Source: Sabulicella rubraurantiaca (GTDB lineage Bacteria > Pseudomonadota > Alphaproteobacteria > Acetobacterales > Acetobacteraceae). Taken from it: a stretch of 64,000 nt of DNA. Below are positions 41,469 to 49,448 of the stretch, piece by piece; the stretch's first letter is position 1; the number at the start of each line of letters is the position of its first letter. The DNA lies in the NCBI RefSeq assembly GCF_017355885.1, contig NZ_JAFEUU010000005.1:248001-312000 (forward strand), in the 5' to 3' direction. The notes beneath the pieces were generated by a model. That model made no database searches. It was not told where the DNA came from and worked only from the letters and a program-made list of their open reading frames with translations. The translations under genes were made by a program, and so were the position numbers.

Positions 41469-43217
41469 ATGTCCTCACGACATGGATCGGGCGTAGCTGC
41501 CGCCGCAGCCTGTCAGGGCTTCCGCAAGCCCCGCCCATCGCCAGGACCACGCCAGATTCTGCGCGGGTACCGGCATATCTTCCGTGATCCGGAGCCCGAG
41601 CAGAGATTCGGGAATGGTCGTGCTCCCGAGGAGGTGATCCGGCTGCTCGGCGTGCTCAACAAGCGGCTGGAGAACTTCGACGAGGTTCCCGAGGATGTCT
41701 CGGAGTTCGAGAATCCGAACATCCCGAGCGGCTACACCTATGTGCTGCAACTCATCGCGCATGACTGCGTCCGAACCTCGACACCGTTCTGGGCGGTGCC
41801 CGATGCGCTTCCCATCTCGCGCAACACGCGCCTCGCGCGGCTGCAACTCGACACCTTGTACGGGGAAGGGCCGTCGGCGTGCCCCCATGCCTATGCACCG
41901 GACGACGCTGAAGACACCTCGCGGACGCGGCTGGGCATTGGCCGGATGCGGGCAGCGCCTGACAGACCTGCTGATGGGGGCTTCTTCCGGGACATTCCGC
42001 GCGCTGGGGTGATCCGGGCGGGGAATGGACCAGCGAAGCCTAACCCGGCCGATCCGCTGATCGCCGACCCCCGAAATGAGGACAACGCCTTGGTCGCGCA
42101 GGTGACGACGTTGTTCTGCATGCTGCACAACGTGATCGTCGACATGCTTTCGGGTCTGAACGGCAGGGATGCGCGCGCCATCGAGAAGCGCTTCGTTTGC
42201 GCGCGGGCGGCAACGACGATGATCTACCGTCATATCCTGTGCCACGACGTGCTGCGCCGCATCCTCGATTGTGACGTCCGCGAGGCCTACGAAGCCAAGG
42301 TTCTGGCCGCCGACGACCCCTCCATGCTGCTGCATCGTGAAGATGGCCAGGAGGACGGCTTCGTCTCGGTGCCGCTGGAATTCTCGCATGGCGCGTTCCG
42401 CTTTGCCCACTCCATGGTGCGGCCCCTCTACCGCACTAATGGTTCCACGCGGGTGCCCGTCACGTCAGCGCTGATGGCGACGAGCGCCAGGCGCCCTGCC
42501 GCCATGCCTCTCGGCGAAGCGTGGATCCTCCGTTGGAGCAACTTCTTCGAGTTGCCGGAGGTCGAAGGATCTAAGCCCAATTTCAGCCTCCGGGTCGGTC
42601 CGCGCTACACGAAGGGCATGTTCAACACCACGCTATTCCCATCGCCTTTCACCGAGGATGACACCGGAGCGGGCGAGCGCCGGCACGGCGTGGCGTTCCT
42701 GGATCTGTTGAGCGCGGAGCGCGCCGGACTCTGGTCGGTGAATGCGCTGTATGAGGAAGCGCGCATCCGCATGACGAAGCGTGGATGGCCTGATGTATTC
42801 GCCAAGTCCGGGATGGCGACGCCGGAGGCGAGGCGGGACGCGGTAAAGAAGTTCCTTCTTCGCGAGCGGCCGCTTTCCGACGTGCCGTGCGAGGAGGATA
42901 TCAAAGCCCTTTCCGAGGATCCGCCACTGCCGTTCTACGTTCAGCTCGAAGCTGAACTGGACGGCAAGGGAGAGCGGCTTGGACCGCTCGGTTCGATCCT
43001 GGTTGGCGAGGTGATTTACGACGCGCTGATGGAGCATCGCTTGCCGGGCGAGGACCACGGCCAGCCGCTGGGAGAGAAGCTGGGCGCATTGCTGCGGCAA
43101 TTCAGGCAACCGCCGGAGGTGCTATCTGACGCTGCCAGGGTTTGCGACATGGCGGCGCTGGTCTCCTTCGTCCATCGCAACCGCGTGCCTGAGGAAGGCG
43201 AACCCAAGTTCCTTTGA
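41469..43217 (+). CDS. Animal-type heme peroxidase (peroxidase-cyclooxygenase superfamily)
   Basis: A 582-residue protein. The distal catalytic pair His98-Asp99 lies in LIAHDCVRT, the likely catalytic Arg in RAATTMIYRHIL, and the proximal heme His314 in FRFAHSMVRPLY, matching the family FxFxHSxxRP block. No signal peptide is seen, so it is probably cytoplasmic or exported by another route. Bacterial relatives oxidise halides, tyrosines or fatty acids with peroxide. A 128-residue unknown protein follows after 30 bases, and a BTAD regulator and YcaO enzyme converge from the right. The ATG at 41469 follows an AAG-rich stretch; the frame is open upstream to 41385. Confidence 0.85.
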   Translation: MSSRHGSGVAAAAACQGFRKPRPSPGPRQILRGYRHIFRDPEPEQRFGNGRAPEEVIRLLGVLNKRLENFDEVPEDVSEFENPNIPSGYTYVLQLIAHDCVRTSTPFWAVPDALPISRNTRLARLQLDTLYGEGPSACPHAYAPDDAEDTSRTRLGIGRMRAAPDRPADGGFFRDIPRAGVIRAGNGPAKPNPADPLIADPRNEDNALVAQVTTLFCMLHNVIVDMLSGLNGRDARAIEKRFVCARAATTMIYRHILCHDVLRRILDCDVREAYEAKVLAADDPSMLLHREDGQEDGFVSVPLEFSHGAFRFAHSMVRPLYRTNGSTRVPVTSALMATSARRPAAMPLGEAWILRWSNFFELPEVEGSKPNFSLRVGPRYTKGMFNTTLFPSPFTEDDTGAGERRHGVAFLDLLSAERAGLWSVNALYEEARIRMTKRGWPDVFAKSGMATPEARRDAVKKFLLRERPLSDVPCEEDIKALSEDPPLPFYVQLEAELDGKGERLGPLGSILVGEVIYDALMEHRLPGEDHGQPLGEKLGALLRQFRQPPEVLSDAARVCDMAALVSFVHRNRVPEEGEPKFL

Positions 43218-43247
43218 TTCCAACATGGCAGAAGGAAGGAGAAGACC

Positions 43248-43634
43248 ATGCCGAAGCCGATGACAGTCCAGAACCACGGCAATCTTGGGCGCCTGATACA
43301 GAAATGGGTCCTCGATCCCACCTCACGGCCGAAGGAAGGCGACTTGGTCGAGCTGAAGCGGCAACTGAACGATGCCGATGTCAGCGCCATGATCGACCCG
43401 GCCGTCACCACCTTCCGCTTCGCTACGCATAAGTCCGATGAACTCGTGCTCCGTCTGCCGCCGAAGGACATGTGGGAGGAGCATCGCAAACGGCTGGAAA
43501 CGGAAGACTACAACCTGCCGCCCTTCTATCGCGAGGTCTCGGCTCCAGGCGCCCAGCCGCACGCATCGGTGGACGACAAGCTGGCTTTCGATGAGGAGCG
43601 GCTTGGCGACTACACCATCGCCAACTGCGCCTGA
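43248..43634 (+). CDS. Unknown 128-residue protein downstream of the heme peroxidase
   Basis: Not recognised. The predicted protein is hydrophilic with no signal peptide or membrane segment. It has a helical N-terminal half with Trp and Asp-Pro (IQKWVLDP), a beta-like segment FRFATHKSDELVLRLPPK near residues 54-71, and the C-terminal end GDYTIANCA with the only Cys. A good GAAGGAGA-type site precedes the ATG. The 30-base gap to the peroxidase gene implies one transcript. It could be a substrate, chaperone or assembly partner of the peroxidase. A faint resemblance to nitrile-hydratase-like leader regions is discussed under findings and is not relied on here. Confidence 0.75.
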   Translation: MPKPMTVQNHGNLGRLIQKWVLDPTSRPKEGDLVELKRQLNDADVSAMIDPAVTTFRFATHKSDELVLRLPPKDMWEEHRKRLETEDYNLPPFYREVSAPGAQPHASVDDKLAFDEERLGDYTIANCA

Positions 43635-43644
43635 TGCTGCGGCG

Positions 43645-45675
43645 TCACCAGTCACCGAAGGAAAGGCCGGCAGCCTCTATGCCGGCGCCAGCGACACCGT
43701 GGCGGAGGCGTTCCCAGGTCTCCGCGCGGCTGATTGGATAGAGGTGCAGCAGCCAGCGCGCCATGCTGGCTTCGGTGGCGTCCTCCTGGCCGCGCCAAGC
43801 AGGCCGCACCAGTTCAAAGAACTGCGCGGCCGAGCGCCTGGCGCCTTCGATGTCACCGAGATTGAATAGCGCCGCGGCCCGCCAGGCCGGCAGCGCCCGG
43901 ATGCAATCCTCCGCGCGGTCGCAAGCCTCGACCGTCGCTTGGTCGTCGCCACGGAGATAGGCGATGGTGACCTGGTAGCCCCAATGCGTGCGTCCGGCGG
44001 AGAGCGTCATTTCGAGCGATTCCGCTGCCAGCCGTGCGGCTTCGGCGTGGTTGCCGCAGAACGCGTGGAACAGCGCGGCGGAGATCAGCGTCCAGGTGTC
44101 ATAGGGGTTCAGCTCGCAAGCCAGGGCCATCGGCGTGGTGGCGCGGTCGTGTTGCCGTGCCATCGCCAGCGACCATCCAAGGCAAAGCTGCGCGCGGCTG
44201 TCCATCGGATCGAGCTGGACGGCGCGTCGCGCCATCACAAGGGATCGCTCCTCGCGCGCGCGGTCCCTCCAGATGCCGGGGTTGACGATGTGCTCGACAT
44301 TGTCGAGCTGCGCGAGGCTGCTATAGGCCGGCGAGAAATTCGCGTCTTCTGCGATGGCCTCCCGGAACAGGGTCCGCGCACGCTCCCAGTGTTCCGGGCT
44401 GAAGCCGCGGATGATGCTCTGTCCGAGCAGCCATCGGTCATGTGCAGCGAGGGAGACCTCCGTGCCGCCGCTGATGCAGGACATCCGCGCCGACGAGATC
44501 TGGCCGTTCAACGACATCGCGATGCCGCGTACGAGACGAGTCTGCGCCTCGAACCAGGTTTCCAGGTCGAGGCCCATCTTCTCGCTCCACACCACGACGC
44601 CGCTTTCGGTGTCGCTCAGTGTCAGGACGAGGCTGACCCGTGTGCCGGCCTGGAAGGCTGTGCCGTCGATAGCGTAGCGGCTGGAAACCCGGCCCGCGAT
44701 TGCCGCTTCGGTTGGCGTGGTGGAGCCATCCAGCACGAACCATTCGCGGAACCGGGCGAGGCAGCCCATCAAATCGTGGCGGAAGCCCTGCACCAGGTGC
44801 TCCCGCCCTTCCGGCACGCCATGCGCAGCGAAGGGGCAGACGCGCAGCAGCATCCGGGTGCGCCCGGTGGCAGGCTGGGCAGGCCTCGCGGCGGGAGGGG
44901 GCGGAGCCGGCCGAGGCGACGCAAGCTCGAGGCTGCCGGACTTGATCGCCGCCACCAGCTCCTGCGTAGCCGGCGAGGGCTCCATGTCGAAATCCTCGCC
45001 CAGGAGGTTCCACAGGGATTCGTAGAGACGGAGGGCCCCGGCGATGTCGCCGTCGGCGACGGCGGCCTGCATGGCCCGCCGGCAGGCCTCCTCATGGGTG
45101 GGATCAAGGTTCAGCAGCGCGCGAGCGGCTTGGCGGCGGACTGCCGTGTCCGTCGCGTCCAGCAGTGCCTCCAGCCGCCGCGCGAAGGCATCGTGGAGGG
45201 ATTGCCGCTTCGCGAGCAGCCAGACATTGAAGGCTGGGTCGAGATCCTCATGCCCCTGGAGCAGCTCTTCGGTCAGGCTCGCTCGCTCCAGCAGCAGCAA
45301 TGGAACTTCCCCGGCGGCCAGCGCGGCATTCACGCCTTCCACATCCGAGGTGAGGCCACGCAGGTCGAGCACGAGGCTCAATCGTTCCGCCGCGAGCAGC
45401 CCAGGCGGCAGGGCCTCGCGCAGCTCGTGCACCACCTGACGCAGAGAGGCCCGTCCCTTCTCCTCGCTGGATTCGCTCCACAGCAGGCCGACGAGGCGTT
45501 CCCGCGTTTCCTCCCCTGTCGCCGACAGCGCCAGATAGGAGAGCACCGCGCGGGTCTTGCGATTGCGAAGCCGGATCTCGTGACCATCCAGGACCAACCT
45601 GAAGCCGCCAAGCAGCGACAGAGACAGGGACGCTGTCTGTGGTAGTCGCGCAGGCGCGGACAGGGTTGCCGACAT
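43645..45675 (-). CDS. BTAD-domain (SARP/AfsR-like) transcriptional regulator with TPR repeats
   Basis: A 676-residue regulator. Residues about 15-100 form an OmpR-like DNA-binding domain (LSLLGGFRLVLDGHEIRLR and SLRQVVHELREALP). A BTAD helical domain follows to about 255 (NLDPTHEEACRRAMQAAVAD). After a Pro/Ala linker, a FlgO/TolB-N-like module (about 275-390) precedes C-terminal TPR helices. SARP-type regulators control antibiotic clusters in actinomycetes; proteobacterial versions are less studied. It lies 72 bases behind the YcaO gene on the same strand and converges with the peroxidase pair, 10 bases apart. It is a likely regulator of this locus; its signal is unknown. Confidence 0.85.
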   Translation of the reverse strand: MSATLSAPARLPQTASLSLSLLGGFRLVLDGHEIRLRNRKTRAVLSYLALSATGEETRERLVGLLWSESSEEKGRASLRQVVHELREALPPGLLAAERLSLVLDLRGLTSDVEGVNAALAAGEVPLLLLERASLTEELLQGHEDLDPAFNVWLLAKRQSLHDAFARRLEALLDATDTAVRRQAARALLNLDPTHEEACRRAMQAAVADGDIAGALRLYESLWNLLGEDFDMEPSPATQELVAAIKSGSLELASPRPAPPPPAARPAQPATGRTRMLLRVCPFAAHGVPEGREHLVQGFRHDLMGCLARFREWFVLDGSTTPTEAAIAGRVSSRYAIDGTAFQAGTRVSLVLTLSDTESGVVVWSEKMGLDLETWFEAQTRLVRGIAMSLNGQISSARMSCISGGTEVSLAAHDRWLLGQSIIRGFSPEHWERARTLFREAIAEDANFSPAYSSLAQLDNVEHIVNPGIWRDRAREERSLVMARRAVQLDPMDSRAQLCLGWSLAMARQHDRATTPMALACELNPYDTWTLISAALFHAFCGNHAEAARLAAESLEMTLSAGRTHWGYQVTIAYLRGDDQATVEACDRAEDCIRALPAWRAAALFNLGDIEGARRSAAQFFELVRPAWRGQEDATEASMARWLLHLYPISRAETWERLRHGVAGAGIEAAGLSFGDW

Positions 45676-45747
45676 GGTGTCCCACCCAGAGGAGGGTTTC
45701 AGAACTTTCGTGGGCAGCTTCGAGCCTGAATATTCGCCTGCATAGAT

Positions 45748-46971
45748 TCAGGCGTGCAACATTATTCCGCGCCGTTGGCCCGGTCCCCCACCGGTTTTGG
45801 CGATGGCGGCCAGCAGGCGTGGCGGCACGCTCGTGGAAGGCGTGCAGGCCAAGCTGTCACAAATAGCGCGCCAAACCGGAACCGGATCCGCCGCGTGCTC
45901 GACGAACCACAGGTCGAATCCCGCGGTGGCGAGCCGCCTGGCGATCTCTGTGAGCAGCTGCGCCGCCGAGCCGTGGAGGGCCTCGTCGGGGCCTGCTGCG
46001 CCCTTTGGATGCAAAAGCCATTCGGCGTTTGGCCTTACCCTACGCTTCCGTTCCAGAGTGGCGCGATCGCGCTTGTCCAGGCCCTCATCGCCGCGTTCCG
46101 CTGCCCTCGCCGCCACGATGCGCTGTCCCAGTTCGTTCTGGCAAAGTTCACGCAGCGCGGCCTCGGCGGCCGCTTGCAGCGTTGCGCGCGCCGCTGTCCC
46201 GCAGCAGAAGCCCGTCCCGTCGGCGGCGAAGGAGATTGCCGCAGCCGCCGGCACTCCCAGATCTGTCGTGATGTCGATGGCCCAGGTGACGCGACCTGTC
46301 TTACGCGCGCGCCAAGCGGCGAGGGTCGCAGCGGCGGTGGCTTCCAGGGCGGGAGGGAGCGGTCGTCCAGCCCGCCCGCCGATCCACCACAAGGCGACAG
46401 CGTCGCGCTCAATGAGTTCGAGCACGGCTCGCAGCCGCGCCTCGGCCGCAGTGGGCGCCGCGGCGCAGCCGATCGAGAGCGGCCTGGGTGCCGGCTGGGT
46501 AACCCGGGCTGGCGCCCTCCGGTAGCAATGGTCGAAGGGCAGGGGGTGAAGCCCATCGCCTGACCAATGTCGGGCAAGCACCGTGTCGCCACGGCGCATG
46601 GCCCTCGCCGCCGGGGTCTCGACCTGCGCGGCGAACTCCACCGCCTCGCCGATGCAGGCCGCGAAGGCGGCTCCGGCCGCTTCCGCGAGGCCGGACGTGC
46701 CCAGGACCTGCAGCCCCGGCTCGCCCGCAATCTCCGCCAGATCGATCTCGGCGCCGAAGCAGTACAGCCGCGGCGCGTCCCGCACGCGCAGCCGGAACAC
46801 GCGCCGGCACGATGCCGCCACCTTCAGCAGCGCCGCGCGGTTGGCGCGCAAATCAGGCGGCGCATCCAGATCCCACTGGAGGAAGCCGAGCAGTTCGCGG
46901 GCCGCCTCATTCGGTGCGTCGCCGGTCTGTGCCGCCGCCGCGGCGAGCAGCGTCGCCGGCTCTAGGGCCAT
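45748..46971 (-). CDS. Stand-alone YcaO-family enzyme
   Basis: A 407-residue protein with the three ATP-binding blocks of the YcaO fold. The first is TSGLAEAAGAAFAACIGEAV with Glu109 and Glu112, the second EARLRAVLELIERDAVALWW with Glu185, Glu188 and Arg189, and the third AAEAALRELCQNELGQR with Glu270, Glu275 and Gln278. YcaO enzymes use ATP to activate peptide amides, forming azolines, thioamides or amidines. The C-terminal PxPxP tail of azoline-forming members is absent; it ends GQRRGIMLHA. No ThiF-like partner, TfuA, dehydrogenase or clear precursor peptide is adjacent. A GGGAG site is five bases before the ATG. The BTAD regulator follows in the same transcript. Confidence 0.85.
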   Translation of the reverse strand: MALEPATLLAAAAAQTGDAPNEAARELLGFLQWDLDAPPDLRANRAALLKVAASCRRVFRLRVRDAPRLYCFGAEIDLAEIAGEPGLQVLGTSGLAEAAGAAFAACIGEAVEFAAQVETPAARAMRRGDTVLARHWSGDGLHPLPFDHCYRRAPARVTQPAPRPLSIGCAAAPTAAEARLRAVLELIERDAVALWWIGGRAGRPLPPALEATAAATLAAWRARKTGRVTWAIDITTDLGVPAAAAISFAADGTGFCCGTAARATLQAAAEAALRELCQNELGQRIVAARAAERGDEGLDKRDRATLERKRRVRPNAEWLLHPKGAAGPDEALHGSAAQLLTEIARRLATAGFDLWFVEHAADPVPVWRAICDSLACTPSTSVPPRLLAAIAKTGGGPGQRRGIMLHA

Positions 46972-47709
46972 GGCACTCCCCTGTCCTGATGCCGCAATTC
47001 ACGTATGCCTCACGGCAGGGTGGCGGAGGCGGGGGCCGGGATGGAAGCGCGCTGAGGACCTAAGGCTTCGTCACCGCCTCCCTCAGCGTGGCGCAGCATC
47101 TCCCCGCCGGCAGCAGCGCAGTCCGGCGTCGCCAGGTCCGTTCTCCCGCGCTCGCGCCCTGCGGGGAAGCTGCTGCTGATCGGCTGGGCAGGGTCGAGGC
47201 ATGCGAAAAGCCTGGTCTTTGCTGGGCTTTCCGGGGGCCCGCCTTGTCGATGCCATGGATGCGGTTCGCCTTTCCTGTGCCACCGTACCCTGCGGCCGGT
47301 CGGCCAGTTGCGGCCGAGGAACGGCGACGCTGGGTCACGGGTGGACTAGCCGCTTTTGCGCCTCGCCCTGCGCCTGGAGGGGGCGCGCACTTGGATCGTC
47401 GCGAAAGAGAATTGGTCTTGCTTCGGCGCGGTGATGTGAGGATCACGCTGGTCTGACGAAGGCTTGATGCCCCCCCGTGCAGTCTCCTTTCGCGCCTCGA
47501 TGGCGCACCAGGAAAGGAGACCGGACATGCTGCCGAAATTCTTCATCAGAGCAGGCTGCGCGATCGCAATGCCGGTCGCGCAAGCCGGATGCACCAGCCA
47601 CCCCATGGCCGACACCTGGCCTGTCGCGATGTCGGAGCGTCACCAGCGGTTCGCCGCTCTGCCGGCTGCCGCGGTGCTTGACCAAGACACAATCGAGAGG
47701 AGCATTCCC
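46972..47709. other. Intergenic region between the YcaO gene and the small secreted protein gene
   Basis: Several short open frames on both strands cover this stretch, but none combines a ribosome-binding site with the strong third-position GC bias of real genes here. The in-frame stretch from 47527 encodes a lipobox-like MPVAQAGC ahead of the true start at 47710. A 24-codon Gly-rich frame at 46989-47063 is listed separately. The promoter of the YcaO-BTAD unit must lie at the left end. Confidence 0.4.
46989..47063 (+). CDS. Possible 24-residue Gly-rich peptide, divergent from YcaO
   Basis: An ATG-TAA frame encoding a peptide with six consecutive Gly in its middle (RQGGGGGGRDG) and Ser, Thr, Tyr residues on both sides. 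It begins 17 bases from the YcaO start, divergent. Short Gly/Ser-rich peptides are common substrates of YcaO enzymes, which is the only reason to note it. There is no good ribosome-binding site, and chance occurrence in GC-rich DNA is likely. Confidence 0.15.
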   Translation: MPQFTYASRQGGGGGGRDGSALRT

Positions 47710-48102
47710 ATGACCAAGATCCGCAACACCCTCGCCCTTTTCGCTGTCGCCGCCGCCATTCTCGGCTCGGGCGCGGCAGGCGCGCAGTCCTGCCCGTGCA
47801 TGACCCGTGGTGCCGAGGATTCGAGCATCGACTACGGTTCGGCAGCGCCTAACAACGTCGTCGGCGGCGGCAACCTAGTCGCCCGCTTCGAGGAGGAAAA
47901 CCGCACCTTCACCTACCTTGAGCCGCGGTTCGAGCAGCAGGCTCAGACCGGTCTGGTGCCCCATGTCTTCACCTCGGGTGACGGACGGGCCGAGGTGGTG
48001 TGGGTGCCTTCGGGCACGCTGCCCAGCGCCCTGGCCACGATGGGTGGTGACGGTAGCCTGCTCCGGCAGCGTGGCCTCCAGCGGCGCCTCGCCAGCCGGT
48101 GA
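47710..48102 (+). CDS. Small secreted protein of unknown function
   Basis: A 130-residue protein with a clear signal peptide (MTKIRNTLALFAVAAAILGS, cleavage near GAAGAQS). The mature protein of about 105 residues starts SCPCMTRG, with the only two Cys close together, then acidic and Gly-rich stretches and a basic C-terminus (RQRGLQRRLASR). GAGAGGAG about 9 bases before the ATG supports this start. Not recognised. The N-terminal Cys-x-Cys could bind metal or form a disulfide. A stable hairpin 40 bases downstream suggests a single-gene transcript. Confidence 0.65.
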   Translation: MTKIRNTLALFAVAAAILGSGAAGAQSCPCMTRGAEDSSIDYGSAAPNNVVGGGNLVARFEEENRTFTYLEPRFEQQAQTGLVPHVFTSGDGRAEVVWVPSGTLPSALATMGGDGSLLRQRGLQRRLASR

Positions 48103-48141
48103 GACATGACAAGCCCGGGCCGCCCCGCAGCGACCCGGGCC

Positions 48142-48172
48142 CTCTCCAGGACGAGGTGCGTCCTCAGGAGAG
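48142..48172 (+). terminator. 12-bp hairpin after the secreted-protein gene
   Basis: CTCTCC/GGAGAG and AGGACG/CGTCCT stack into one stem with a 5-base loop and a 2-base bulge. No T-run follows. It is likely a terminator or 3' stabiliser for the gene ending at 48102. Confidence 0.45.
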
Positions 48173-48333
48173 TCGCCGCGTAAACTCCGCGGCTGATCTG
48201 TATCCGGCCCGGACTCCGATGATGGCGCTGTCCTCGTCCTGCGGAAGCTGACGGCGGCGGGATCATCGGGGCCCGGGCCTTCAATTTGCATCATTGCTCA
48301 CCCTCAAGGGGGTCGCCATTGCCGCCAGAAGGA

Positions 48334-48648
48334 TCAGAGCGCCTCGTTCACCTGGACGATTGGCTGGACATCGGTGAACCGAGGGATGTCGGAGAAGATC
48401 TCAGCGCCGTGTGCTGCAACAGCCTGCTGAAGAGCGTCAGCAGTGGAGAAGTTGAGCAGCGCGATGACCTGATAAGGGGCCGGCCTGCCGTCCGGCGTGC
48501 CGATCCCGCGCAGGAACCGGGCGTCCTTCAGGCCTATGGGTTCCCAGCGTTGCCGCACCAGGGCGGCGTGCCGCTCCATGTAGTAGCCATGGTCAAAGCG
48601 GGACCCCTCTTGGTTGGGGTAGAGCACGGTCACAAGAACCACGATCAT
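48334..48648 (-). CDS. EthD family protein
   Basis: A 104-residue dimeric alpha-beta-barrel protein. The EthD pattern is visible: MIVVLVTVLYPNQEGSRFD, then HGYYMERHAALVRQRWEPIG with the conserved His-Tyr-Tyr and HxxLV. EthD proteins accompany oxygenase systems or degrade small aromatics without cofactors. A GGGAGGACATG start region is visible on the minus strand. Neighbours are unrelated, so it is probably monocistronic. Confidence 0.8.
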   Translation of the reverse strand: MIVVLVTVLYPNQEGSRFDHGYYMERHAALVRQRWEPIGLKDARFLRGIGTPDGRPAPYQVIALLNFSTADALQQAVAAHGAEIFSDIPRFTDVQPIVQVNEAL

Positions 48649-48882
48649 GTCCTCCCTTTTGCGATGCTAGGCTAAGCCCCTTCGCAGAGCACATGCCATC
48701 ACGAATGTGTCGTCGCGCCATCATCCATGGGAGTACTGGGCGCAGCGGTTACGGCCGAGGCGGCCCAAGGATGGCGCCGTCATAGCCAAGGGTGCGCAGC
48801 AAACTGCGCTTGTTTCGCGCCGGCACTGAGCCCTAGGCTTTTCCCCGCACTGGAAAACAAGAGCACATCAGGGAGGAGTGCC

Positions 48883-49293
48883 ATGTCTCATATGGAAACC
48901 GCGAAGGCTTTCTTTGAAGCCTGCGAGGCCGGTCGGGGCTGGGAGGCGTGCCGTCCGCACTGTGCGCCCGATGCATCCTTCTCGGCGCAAGCTGGGGCTC
49001 TCGCTGATGTGCGGACGTTGGAGCAATACGTCGAGTGGATGAAGGGCATCCTCACGGTTTTGACCGATGGAAGCTACGAACTGCATGCCTTTGCCGAGGA
49101 CCGCGAGCGCGGACAGGTTTGCGCCTTCGCCACCTTCATCGGCACGCACAAGGCGGGAGGCCCGGTCCCACCCACCGGGAAGACCACGCGCACGGACTAC
49201 GTCTACGTGATGCGATTCCGCGACGGGAAGATCGCGCACATGACCAAGATCTGGAATGACGGCTACGCGCTCAAGGAGCTTGGCTGGGCCTGA
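48883..49293 (+). CDS. SnoaL-like/NTF2-fold protein (ester cyclase-like)
   Basis: A 136-residue cone-fold protein. It begins with helices (METAKAFFEACEAGRGWEAC), then CAPDASFSAQAGALADVRTL, EQYVEWMKGIL and the sheet strands YVYVMRFRDGKIAHMTKIWND typical of SnoaL/NTF2-like proteins. The fold binds small hydrophobic ligands and can isomerise or hydrolyse them. GGGAGGAG before the ATG at 48883 fixes the start. A Bug receptor follows 155 bases downstream on the same strand and may be co-transcribed. Confidence 0.8.
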   Translation: MSHMETAKAFFEACEAGRGWEACRPHCAPDASFSAQAGALADVRTLEQYVEWMKGILTVLTDGSYELHAFAEDRERGQVCAFATFIGTHKAGGPVPPTGKTTRTDYVYVMRFRDGKIAHMTKIWNDGYALKELGWA

Positions 49294-49448
49294 TCCTTCA
49301 CCAATCCTTCCGCAATTCCTTCGCCGGGGCTGGCCGGGCTGCTCATTGCGCGTGGTGTCGGGATCCCACGCGGCAAGGTCAGCACCGGAGTGCATGGTTT
49401 GGTAGCTTGCTCCCGGCTTCGGCACGCAAGGATGGAGCGAACTGGGCC

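Noticed and set aside
47060-47456. Overlapping open frames of about 120 codons on both strands
   Set aside because: No ribosome-binding sites, weak third-position GC bias and no recognisable protein features.
47527-47709. In-frame upstream extension with a lipoprotein-like signal (MPVAQAGC)
   Set aside because: A strong ribosome-binding site and a complete second signal peptide mark the start at 47710; two export signals in one protein would be unusual.
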